DNA of 64,000 nt, from contig JAVTVY010037116.1 in assembly GCA_036873755.1 (NCBI GenBank), positions 1 to 64,000 on the forward strand, read 5' to 3'. The DNA comes from Hanleya hanleyi (taxonomy: Eukaryota; Mollusca; Polyplacophora; Lepidopleurida; Hanleyidae). The notes beneath the pieces were generated by a model that searched no databases, had not been told where the DNA came from, and worked only from the letters and a program-made list of their open reading frames with translations. Made by a program: the position numbers and the translations under genes. This document shows, one piece after another, positions 54,121-64,000 of this stretch (its first letter is position 1; every line of letters starts with the position of its first letter).

Positions 54121-54866
54121 TTAAGGATACAGGGCCGTCCTGCACACACTTTTACAAACCCTCTTAGAACTTGTCTTAAAACAGCTAAAGGTATGCCTCA
54201 TAGCTATGGTAATGTATATGTTTCTTGAAAGCGCATTTCTTCAGGATTCCAAATATAAATTTGTTCACTGTAAACCTGTAGGTTGTGAAGATATTCGAAT
54301 TTTAAACAAATTTAATTTAAAATTTAATTAAATCTTTTTGAATGCTATTTCCAAAAAAGTATTCAACTTACAATAACTTCCTGTAGATATCAACTCAAAC
54401 AGGAAATCAGTGTCTCAGTTTTATCAGTTTTGGACTACTTATTCTATTGACATTTAATGGAATATTTCTTTACAAAATTGAGCATCTCACAGTTTTGAAC
54501 GTTGGGAGTTCAATTAAATGTCAATAAAATCAGAACTAGACCAAAATTGACAAAACTGAGATACGGATTTCCTGTTGGAGTTGCCTCCTACAGGAAATGA
54601 TGATGTAAGTCACTATAAGTTGAATACTTTTTTGAAAATAGCCATTTAAAAATCAAGGCCTATCTTTTTTAATTATTCTTTTAAAATTCGTATATCTTCA
54701 CAACCTACAGATTTACAGTGAGCAAATGTATTCATTTGAAATCCTTACGAAATGCGCTTCAAAAAAATATACACATTACTACAGGTATAAGGCATAGTTT
54801 TAGCTGTATGAAGACAAATTCTAGAGAACGTGTACAAATTTCTGTAGGAGGGCTCTGAATCCTTAA
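54121..54866. mobile_element. TTAA-flanked long-TIR MITE, copy 2
   Basis: TTAA at 54,121-54,124 precedes GGATACAGGGCCGTCCTGCA, and TTAA at 54,863-54,866 closes the inverted copy. It matches 6,071-6,789 over its whole length with many substitutions and is likewise nearly fully palindromic. Confidence 0.8.
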
Positions 54867-56010
54867 ACTCCAAACATGTCGATATTACAGTCATAATACA
54901 CAAGGTCAAACATTGTCATGACTCAAAAGTATGTATGGTCAAAGTTTAGCAGTCACAAAAAATAGTTATGTTTGACGGTAATAATTTATGGGAATATGGA
55001 GCATAAATGTTAAGAGTGAAAAGTTCAAAAATTTGATTGAACGGTATTATGTCTGTTTTACTCCAAATACATGATATGCATATTTGTTGTGCGTTCACAT
55101 GACTAGATTTGCATACAGTGCAAATTTACACATGCGTAAATATACTTTTGCATAACCTCCGGACGAGATGCAAATTTACTCTTCATGCAAATATACACAC
55201 ATGTACAGTTGCGTTCACATGCGTTTGCACAGGTGTATTTGATTTTGTACAGTGTGTAAATGCATGCGCATGTGATACGGGCTTCACATCAAACCATACT
55301 TTTGTCTGACACTTGCCCAAACAAACACTGATGAATCATCCGCCATACATAAACCACACACATTATACACATGTTAATATAAACATGTAATATGCGTTGC
55401 TAAAAAATATTCTTTAGTGAGCATAGCCTGCCATTGTAGACGACATCTGTTAAGCGTTTATTTGATCGAAACGTTTAATATGTAGTCTACCATTGTGTTA
55501 ACTGTTGCATACACACTGATAGGGTTAGTAGCAAGTATCAGATTCGATATTTACTATTCAGCCGTCGTCCTTAAAAGAGTTTCCTCGTCAATAATCGAGA
55601 GACCTATGTCGTATGACAGTTAGCGTCAATTTCAATTGTGTATGAAGAAATAAAGAGACAAGATGGTTCCCTATAAGGGAGAAGCGGTCCACCGGTTTCA
55701 ATGATCTCAGCAAGACATGTTGATGTTCTTGACATACAAGTCGGTTCATAGTACCCGGAAATGTTAGCAAGAGGTATGGCCGTTTTGATTTGCAGGTATA
55801 TCGCCGATGGCAAATGATTGAAAACATATAGTGCTGCTCCTGGGAACGATGAACCAGCTATGTATAATATAATACTGTCCTCTTAATCCAAACAAACATA
55901 AATATACACCAACATCAATGAAGACATAATCTAGTGCACATTAATAACGAGGTCGAACAGCGTTAACCCGAGTAAATGTTCTTGGTGTTCCTTTTGAATG
56001 GTTTCTCCAG
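54867..56010. other. Intronic DNA before the giant foldback
   Basis: At 55,100-55,225 TGCAAATTTAC and its complement-like words alternate (GCATACAGTGCAAATTTACA). A diverged member of the dispersed family is at 55,560-55,800. No gene recognised. Confidence 0.45.
55560..55800 (-). repeat. Dispersed repeat family, copy D (diverged)
   Basis: On the minus strand it shows GAGATCATTGAAACCGGTGG, CGCTTCTCCCTTATAGGGAA, TCTCGATTATTGACGAGG and GGACGACGGCTGAATA, parallel to the copies at 25.6, 31.9 and 60.2 kb but far less similar. Confidence 0.5.
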
Positions 56011-56097
56011 CAGTATTTTCGTTATTTTGGATTTACACTATCTTAGTATAGCACATTTTAACATTATCCATTATCTTAGTGTAGCACAGCTTCTAGG

Positions 56098-56465
56098 GGG
56101 TTTACACTCAGTATAGCATAGATTTACATTATCTTCTATCTTAGTGTAGCACAGATTCAGCACTAGAATGTGTGCTAGCCTATTCTAGTGGGTTTACACT
56201 TAGTATAGCACCGATTCACATTATCTTCTATCTTAGTGTAGCACAGATTCAGCACTAGAATGTGTGCTAACCTATTCTAGTGGGTTTACACTTAGCATAG
56301 CACCGATTCACATTATCTTCTATCTTAGTATAGCACAGATTCTGCTCTAGAATGTGTGCTAGCCTATTCTAGTGGGTTTACACTTAGTATAGCACAAATT
56401 CACATTATCTTCTATCTTAGTATAGCACAGATTCTGCACTAGAATCTGTGCTACACTGTAAAACA
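56098..56465 (+). repeat. Four exact-period 92-bp repeats near the left tip
   Basis: GGGTTTACACTTAGTATAGC starts at 56,098, 56,190, 56,282 and 56,374, so the period is exactly 92. Each unit holds TATCTTAGTGTAGCACAG and CACTAGAATGTGTGCTA. The right arm carries only a short single equivalent at 63,195-63,250. Confidence 0.9.
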
Positions 56466-56620
56466 ATTATTGTAAATTTTACAGTAAGTTACTGGCAGCA
56501 AAGGTTCCAGTAACTTACTGTAAAATTTACAGTAGGATGTTACTGTAATTATTACAGTAACTTACTGGCAGCAAAGGTGCCAGTAACTTACTGTAAAAAT
56601 GCAATAATATATTGTTACTA
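56455..56620. repeat. Nested hairpins of CAGTAAGTTACTG type
   Basis: TTACAGTAAGTTACTGGCAG faces CCAGTAACTTACTGTAAAAT twice in tandem, separated by CAGCAAAGGT. A related but diverged cluster lies at 63,080-63,195 in the right arm. Confidence 0.8.
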
Positions 56621-57411
56621 TAAATTTGTTATATGATTTCAATCACATAATTCTAAAAAAATAAAACCACGAAGTAACATGAAGGAAGGATATTCCTTTC
56701 TTATCATGGTTTTTCCTGACAATATGACAATAGTATAGGCTCTGGGGGGGTTTCTGTGTACATCTCTCTTTTACAGCAAAACTTGGGATTTTCCTGTTCT
56801 GTATGTTGAGAACCTTGGAAAAAGTTTGGGTAACACTCCCAGATCAAGTACGTTTTTTCTGCACAGCCTAATACATGATTACGCCTTGACGCCAAACAGC
56901 CCAAATAGCAAATTTCAGTTTTCATGGAATAATTCAAGAGTAGGCAGCATTAGATTCAAATATAACATTTATTTATCATGTTTAGACATAGCTAACACAT
57001 TTTTAGCATGGTTCAATACCATAATCCTTCATTTTCAGCACAAAAATACGCTATTTATCGAAATTTTGCCCAAAAATCACTTTCAGTTTGAAAGTCGCTC
57101 AAAATTCGATCACTCCTCATACACCTAATTTTGTAGATAAAGCAACCAAAATTGGTCAGAAGTTTCCTTATTAAGCCTTTTTATAACTCCATGCATCATA
57201 TTTATGATTCATGGTATTGTATGGTGACAAATGTCAACAAAAGTTACCCCTACCCCCAAAAAGCGGCATTAACCAAATTTGGTTAAATTGGTTTAACTTT
57301 AACAGTAAGTCTGATATGAAGTTGGTTTTGGTGTCTATGCATGGGTTTTTGATACCAAGCTATTCATTGGAACCATAATCAACACTTTTGAGTTAACAAA
57401 ATTTGCATAAA

Positions 57412-58545
57412 TTCAAAATGGCCGCCAAAACCTCCAGGTTATGTCATCAGTCAAGTAAGTGTTACAGTAAGTCCAATAGACTTTTTTATATGAATCTGTG
57501 GTGTTACAATCATGAAATATCACTGCTTGATCAATGTATGTAGGCCTATACCTATTAAAATTGATTAATTTGCATAAATCAATGATGGCAGCCATGTACA
57601 GACAAAATTGACAGTGGTTAATTACATGCCCAGGCATGATTAATCGCGATTTTTAACGCAAACAAAACTGTTTGAGTACAATCCATCCAGTGATAATCTC
57701 TCTCAGAACTACTTGAGAAGTGCTGCCATTTACCTTAAGGAATCTACAACATCTTACTCAACCACTTTTGACTTAACATAATTTGCATCAATTCAAAATG
57801 GCCGCCAAAAGCTCCAGGTTATGTCATCAGTCAAGAAGGACAAAGACAAAGTAAGTGTTACAGTAAGTCCAATAGAGTTTTTTGTATGAATCTGTGATGT
57901 TACAATCATGATATATCACTGCTTGATCAATGTATGTAGGCCTATACCTATTAAAGTTGATTAATTTGCATAAATCAATGATGGCAGCCATGTACAGACA
58001 AAATTGACAGTGGTTAATTACATGCCCAGGCATGATTAATCGCGATTTTTAACGCAAACAAAACTGTTTGAGTACAATCCATCCAGTGATAATCTCTCTC
58101 AGAACTACTTGAGAAGGTGCTGCCATCTACCTTAAGGGGTCTACAACATCTTACTCAACCACTTTTGAGTTAACATTATTTGCATCAATTCAAAATGGCC
58201 GCCAAAAGCTCCAGGTTATGTCATCAGTCAAGAAGGACAAAGACAAAGTAAGTGTTACAGTAAGTCCAATAGAGTTTTTTGTATGGATCTGTGGTGTTAC
58301 AATCATGAAATATCACTGCCTAATCAATGTACGTAGGCCTATACCTATTCAAATTGATTAATTTGCATAAATCCAAGATGGCAGCCATATACAGACAAAA
58401 TTGACAGTGGTTAATTACATGCCCAGGCATGATTAATCGCGATTTTTAACGCAAACAAAACTGTTTGAGTACAATCCATCCAGTGATAATCTCTCTCAGA
58501 ACAACTTGGGAAGGTGCTGCCATCTACCTTAAGGAAACTACAACA
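57412..58545 (+). repeat. Three tandem ~380-397-bp units, left arm only
   Basis: TTCAAAATGGCCGCCAAAA begins units at 57,412, 57,792 and 58,189. Each continues through GTCAATTTTGTCTGTACATG in inverse, GCCCAGGCATGATTAATCGC and CCATCCAGTGATAATC. The right arm has a single copy, at about 60,770-61,150. Confidence 0.9.
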
Positions 58546-59110
58546 TCTTGAAGCCATGAGAATTTCAGGAAGCAGACATTTTGTTTTGGACCTGTTCTTT
58601 GTTCGCTTGAGGAGCTACCCATTCGTTCCATGGAAACTGTGCCTTGCCCGATGAAAGGGTATAGAGTATGACAACAACCCAAATAGGATTTCAGCAGCAA
58701 TGTTCATGCCTGATCCTTCTAATTGGTCAACATGCATATCCAATAGGCCTATGTTTGTCACGAGGACTATACTCCAGAAGTATTTTTTATTGATAGATAC
58801 TTGGTATATACCGGATTAATGTAACTTTATCATCTCCATGATTGGTCTTTGACACTCTAACAGCGTTATATAAGACAATTTGAGTGAAATAAACCTTTAA
58901 AAGCAATACCTATGAGTAGTAAGTGGTGCCCTCTTTTTTGAGTTGTTGAACTAAATTTCCACTATTTTCGATGCATAGTATGTTGAAAATTGCTCGAATA
59001 CAGATAAATATATCACTGTGGCTTATCAGTCTTTCACATTTCATATTTTCAGTATACAATCGGTCCTTGCCAGTGGTTAGTTAGACTTAGAGCATCAGTA
59101 CATCAAGGAT

Positions 59111-59368
59111 TTGTTGGTAACGATCGAATCTGTAACACTCTCAGGACCGCCTGAAGACAGTTCGTTTGATGCGACTCGTTTGATGCGACTGCGACTCGGA
59201 AGAGTCACGCTAAATGCCAAGATCTTTCGCGTTCTGAGCAGGAAGAAGATAGAAGTACTCGTTCCCAGGCTGTCCGCCATCCACCGAATAGAGAGACGAC
59301 CACGACAGCTTTACGACAAGTGACATGTATTACCTGTGACAGTAAATCGCACAAACAACGCAAATCTT
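59111..59368 (+). pseudogene. Mobile-element ORF fragment, left-arm mirror copy
   Basis: The plus-strand frame at 59,111-59,323 includes LSRKKIEVLVPRLSAIHR, which is nearly the same as LSRKKIVVLVPRLSSIHR on the minus strand of the right arm. Beyond 59,323 the frame is broken. It is the inverted duplicate of the fragment described next. Confidence 0.65.
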
Positions 59369-59416
59369 GAAGGTAACACGTTCGGGTGAAGACATCATCT
59401 TGAAACAAGTTTGTCG

Positions 59417-59795
59417 CAACTAGAAAGGCTGAAGCACGGCCCGATTCACTGATGCGATATTTTGTGTACTGTTGTTTGTGGGATTTACTGCCACAGATAA
59501 TACACTTCACTTGTCGTAAGGCTGTTGTGGTCGTCTCAGACCATCGGTGGATGGAGGACAGCCTGGGAACGAGTACTACTATCTTCTTCCTGCTCAGAAT
59601 GCGAAGGGTTTGGCATTTAGCGAGACTCTTCCTTTTTCTATAGAGAACAGAAGTCGTTGTGTACTTTTTATAACATTCATCGGTCATATGATAAACAAAC
59701 TCATCTCCTTTAACTAGCTTAAGTCGCTTGAGAACTTGATCATTGTGGGCGTCACTTGCTTCTCGTATCCTTTTGCAACCGTTAGTTGTGCTCAC
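59417..59795 (-). pseudogene. Mobile-element ORF fragment, right-arm copy
   Basis: The N-terminal ~125 codons of a 196-codon minus-strand frame contain YHMTDECYKKYT, a basic stretch, and CIICGSKSHK followed by R.SESGRASAFL and DDVFTR. The order H..C...Y, C..C, then a D-V-x-T-R segment resembles uncharacterised invertebrate proteins with Cys/His-rich modules that I associate with transposons. The frame then runs across the hairpin loop into the antisense of itself (below 59,417), so the C-terminal third is not real protein. No complete gene or catalytic domain is present. Confidence 0.55.
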
Positions 59796-60176
59796 GGTTT
59801 TATTCCCTGCGCTTTTCTGGCAGATGATAATTTAGTCACATCAAACAAACTTCGGGTCGTCCTGAGAGTGCTACAGACTCCATCGTTAACAACAAATCCT
59901 TGACGTTGACGCAATCCGAAACTGTTGATGCTCTAAGTCTAACTAACGACTGGCAAGAACCGACTGTATGCTGAAAATATGAAATGTGAAAGACTGATAA
60001 GCCACAGTGATATATTTATCCGTATTTAAGCAATTTTCAACACACTATGCACCGAAAATAGTGGAAATTTAGTTCAACAACTCAAACAAAGAGGGCACCA
60101 CTTACTAGTCATAGGTCTTGCTTTTAATGGCTTATTTCACTCAAATTAGGACATATATAACGCTGTTAGAGTGCCA

Positions 60177-60452
60177 GAAGATGACAAATTACAAGCGTCT
60201 TAGTAGTCCGTCATCCATTATTCAGCCGTCGTCCATTGGAGAATATCCGCGTCCATAATCCAAAGACCTATTCCATATAACAGTATTAGCCCCAAATTCA
60301 AAAAGACAATCATAGTATACATAAACATAGGCTTGTTTCCTGCAAGAGAGAAGAAGTCAACAGTTTTCAATGATGCCGGCAAGACATCATGATGTTCCAA
60401 AAATATCAAATCCGTATCGCTGATCAGTATTCTTAATCCATAATATTCGTTT
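60177..60452 (-). repeat. Dispersed repeat family, copy E, inserted in one foldback arm
   Basis: The sequence is absent from the left arm, where the flanks are continuous at about 58,850 (GGTCTTTGACACTC). It matches copies B and C over most of its length. A 63-codon minus-strand frame with a hydrophobic segment (MIVFLNLGLILLYGIGLWIM) is open only here and is interrupted in other copies. Confidence 0.65.
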
Positions 60453-61850
60453 TAAAGACCAATCATGGAGATGTTAAAGTTACATTAATCCAGTATATAC
60501 CAAGTATCTATCAATAAAAACTACTTCTGGAGTTTGGCCCTCGTGACAAACATAGGCCTATTAGATATGCATGTTGACCGATTAGAAGGATCAGGAAACA
60601 AATTATCATGATATGAACATTGCTGCTGAAATCCTATTTGGCTTGTTCGTCATACTCTATACCCTTTCATCGGACAAGGCACAGACGCAGTTTCCATAGA
60701 ACGAATGGGTAGCTCCTCAAGCGAACAAAGAACAGGTCCAAAACAAAATGTCTGCTTCCTGAAATGCACATGGCTTCAAGATGTTGTAGTTTCCTTAAGG
60801 TAGATGGCAGCACCTTCTTAAGTAGTTGTGAAAGAGATAATCACTGGATGGATTGTACTCTAACAGTTTTGTTTGCGTTTGCGTTAAAAATCGTGATTAA
60901 TCATGCCTGGGCATGTAATTAACCACTGTCAATTTTGTCTGTACATGGCTGCCATTTTGAATTTATGCAAATTAATCAATTTGAATAGGTATAGCCTACG
61001 TACATTGATTAAGCAGTGATATTTCATGATTGTAACACCACAGATCCATACAAAAAACTCTATTGAACTTACTGTAACACTTACTTTGTCTTTGTCCTTC
61101 TTGAGTGATGTCTTAACCTGGAGCTTTTGGCGGCCATTTTGAATTTATGCAAATTAGATCAACACAAAAGTGGTTGATTATGGTTCCAATGAATAACTTG
61201 GTATCAAAAACCCATGCATAGACACCAAAACCAACTTCATATCAGACTTACTTTTAAAGCTAGACCAATTTAACCAAATTTGGTTAATGTCGCTTTTTGG
61301 GGGTAGGGGTAACTTTTGTTGACATTTGATCCCACTGTCACTATACAATACCCTGAATCATAAATATGATGCATGCAGTTATCAAAAGACTTAATAAGGA
61401 AAGTTCTTACCAATTTTGGTTGCTTTATCTACAAAATTACGTGTCTGAGGGGTGATCGAATTTTAAGCGACTTTCAAACTGAAAGTGATTTCGGGGCAAA
61501 ATTTCGCTAAATAGCGTATTGTTTTGCTGAAAATGAAGGTTTATGGTATTGTACCATGATAAAAATATGTTAGTTATGTATAAACATGATAAATAAATGT
61601 TACATTTGAATCTAATTCTGTATACTAGTGAATTATTATATGAAAACTCAATTTCAGCATTTTGGCCGATGTCATAATCATGTATTGGGCTGTGCAGAAA
61701 AAATGCACTTGATCTGGGAGTGTTACCCAAACTTTTTCCAATGGTCTCAACATATAGAACAGGAAAATCCCAAGTTTTGCTGTAAAAGAGAGATGTACAC
61801 AGAAACCCCCCCAGAGCCAGGACTACAAGTTATTGTCTGTTTGTCAAGGA

Positions 61851-63080
61851 GATGAACTGAAATATATATTGAACACGGAATGTACTACCTCTGTACATAC
61901 ATATATGAAGGTGCCGGAACTAGTGTTCGACTATTCCATATATTATATCATAAGTCCAACACCTACATACATGATTTTAGATACATCAGAGAGATATTCA
62001 CGTCAGTTTCACTCATTTAAATGGGCATCATTATCAGGTTACATAATCACACAAGAAAAGCAGCCAGAAAAAAACATTTTTTAAACTCCGGTAAGAGTTA
62101 TGCCCCTTTGAACCACTCTGACACTGATTTATTAAATTAATATATATGATATGATGATTTTGAATATATGTTCGCCCACTCGTATTGCATTGTGAAAGTC
62201 ATTATCGTTGCATTATTAACCCTTATAATATAACAGAGAAGACCGGAGCGGATCCGCCTCTATAGGTAGGCTCAACCATGTCGCCTTGGGGGTTTCTCTC
62301 GTGCTCCGAAAGAAAAAAAAAACTATAAGGAGCCGAAACTTTGCGACTTTGTAACTTATCATATTGGGGTCATTTTGAGCCTATTTGCATAACCCTCTAA
62401 GTAGGGTATGATGAAAAGAAGAAAAATGGGAACTCTGGGAGGGTAGGCCTTCCAGGAATGTGATGTTTTTGGATTTTTCCCTTCAAAATTGCGGAGTTTC
62501 CGCAACATTGAATTTTACAAACTTTCTGTGAAAGAACGTGGCGATCAATATAATTCGTATACTATAATAGATATTTAGAATGTCTAAGAGTTCACATCAA
62601 CGTATGTTGTTATTGAGCCTTAAAGTTGATAATGCATCTTTACCCCAGAAACAAACAAAGAAGAATGGATTGATGAACAAACAATTAGCAGCAGTATATT
62701 CTGTACTTATATTTCACAGTCAAACAATAGAAAATGTATTTCTTTTAAAGATGCATGAACTTGTTGTATATGAAACAGTATGGCGAATTACTTTAATTTT
62801 CTTTGTATAAAATATTGTTCTGTATTCTGTAAATTATATTCTGCCGTAAAGTAAACTAAAGGTAGATACTTCATGTAGGAAGCTATTGTCTGAGTCTTTG
62901 TGCAGCTGAAAAGGCTCAAGTCTAGACACATTGTTGTCCCCAGACTTGGCTATTGTATGCATTGTCTGGTGATTCTTACATGGAGTATGAACCAAGCTAA
63001 AGCAATAAGTTATGCCAATTTTGCAGTAAATGCGTTAAGTGTACTGTATTTTATATTCATGCCAAATACTGTATTTTGAA
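61851..63080. other. Right-arm segment without a left-arm partner
   Basis: About 1.2-1.4 kb between the inverted match at 61,815-61,850 and the tip-proximal CAGTA cluster has no counterpart in the left arm, which has only ~240 bp there. A 76-codon plus-strand frame at 62,580-62,810 is unrecognised. Either this was inserted here or the left arm lost it. Confidence 0.6.
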
Positions 63081-63275
63081 AAATATATGCAGTAACTACT
63101 GCCTGTATTACAGTATTATACTGTAGTTATGTTTTGCAGTAAGATACTGTAAAAGAAAGCAGTAACTTACTGCACTTTCACAGTAAAAAAATACAGTGTA
63201 GCCTATACTAAGATAATGGATAAAGTAAATCTGTGCTATACTGAGATAGTGTAAACCAAAAATAACGAAATACTG

Positions 63276-64000
63276 TTATACGATCACTTTTTAAATGACA
63301 AAAAATATCTACCTATGGTTTTTCCAGGACTAGAATGTGTCATTTGGTTGATTTCTTGATGATATTCGGGGAGTATGGGAAGTTTTTGTTTGATGTTTTC
63401 CCACTAACAGTCAAGGACCAGTCATCAAGGAAAACAGAGTTGTCAGAGTAAAAGTTGCATGGTTATTCACATTCACGTTTCACGTCCTCTTTCCCCAAAT
63501 TTATGATTTTTTGCTCCACCCACTGCGATTTTATTGGCATTGTGTGCCATTTTAACATATTTTCAAACTCCCACTTGCATACCATGATTATCGGCATGAC
63601 TTTTAGGTGAGTATTTTTAATCACTAAGACAAGTGTTTCATCCAATGTTGGCTTCCATTCAGAGCACAAGCGGGCTTTACAAAATACTTGCAGATAAATA
63701 AATAAAACAAAAAATCATTGTTTAGTTACCCTCTCAAACAAATATACACAATATGAGGGGAAATTTTGTAATGCATGCTATGGATTAAAAAATTGAAGAT
63801 GTGTAAATTTATTGCATGACCGTTTTTCTTCATATTTTATCAGGAATCTTGTAATGTCTTTTTAAGAACATAGAAATAAATTGATGGAAAATAAAATGGC
63901 ATAAATTTTGTGTATCCATAAAAACGAAAAAAGCTATATGAACTGTGAATTTTGATCAAATCACTTCAAAATGTGATACAGTGTCGATGAACAAATATGT
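63276..64000. other. Flank of the foldback element to the window end
   Basis: AT-rich sequence without recognised gene, repeat or K2P exon. A 68-codon minus-strand frame at 63,463-63,669 has no recognised similarity. Confidence 0.5.

Larger units (their letters stand above)
56011..63275. mobile_element. Giant foldback (long inverted-repeat) transposable element
   Basis: The left tip CAGTATTTTCGTTATTTTGG and the complement of the right tip CAGTATTTCGTTATTTTTGG match, followed on both sides by TTTACACTATC and a TATAGCACA stretch. Inverted similarity continues almost to the centre: 56,826-57,128 pairs with 61,437-61,730, 58,780-58,880 with 60,105-60,180 plus 60,453-60,530, and 59,205-59,368 with 59,468-59,640. 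The loop is about 100 bp at 59,369-59,467. The arms are unequal owing to the tandem repeats, one insertion and one extra segment listed separately. No complete transposase is present, so it is non-autonomous or decayed. No convincing target duplication was seen at the tips. Confidence 0.85.

Noticed and set aside
59205..59416. C-terminal third of the 196-codon minus-strand frame as protein
   Set aside because: It is the antisense of the left-arm copy of the same fragment, a consequence of the hairpin and not a domain.
60218..60409. 63-codon minus frame as an SLC22-like or other membrane protein exon
   Set aside because: The related copies at 25.7 and 32.0 kb have stops in the same frame and the 2.6-kb copy is shifted, so the frame is not conserved.

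Overview
This is an AT-rich, intron- and repeat-dominated piece of an animal nuclear genome. There is no bacterial or viral gene layout. Two genes can be read, both only in part, and both are animal membrane-protein families: an SLC22-type transporter on the minus strand (four 3'-terminal exons between 3,432 and 9,958) and a TASK-type two-pore-domain potassium channel on the plus strand (first coding exon at 42,568-42,850). The short motif GTTATCTCCCTT / AAGGGAGATAA recurs (near 19,767, 21,725, 38,698 and 44,530). I associate it with molluscan repeats, so a marine mollusc is my best guess, held at low to moderate confidence.

Layout. 1-3,431: 3' flank of the transporter. 3,432-9,958: the C-terminal ~154 codons of the SLC22 gene; every exon junction is phase-compatible, and its introns hold a TTAA-flanked MITE. 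10,000-11,785: upstream or intronic DNA with a small hairpin. 11,786-18,565: a satellite block of 1,523-bp units, three of them nearly identical. 18,566-22,815: AT-rich DNA with old dispersed repeats. 22,820-35,105: a tandem segmental duplication of about 6.2 kb; each copy ends in a 44-bp minisatellite whose units are centred on a palindrome containing the CRE octamer TGACGTCA. 36,041-37,966: a TATA-rich minisatellite of about 22 bp. 40,600-42,567: a CpG-richer stretch that probably holds the promoter and 5' UTR of the channel. From 42,851 to the window end no further channel exon was recognised, so this is probably one intron of at least 21 kb. It contains a 60-bp minisatellite with a 300-bp higher-order repeat, a 499-bp perfect-ended palindromic element, a second TTAA MITE, and a 7.3-kb giant foldback element.

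The most unusual object is the foldback element at 56,011-63,275. It has two arms of over 3 kb in inverted orientation with matching tips, a loop of about 100 bp, and both arms carry mirrored fragments of one decayed mobile-element ORF. The two arms differ by a tandem triplication, a 276-bp insertion and a 1.4-kb extra segment, so they record how the element changed after it folded. The two host genes are not functionally linked. Most open reading frames of 60-190 codons here are chance frames inside tandem repeats.
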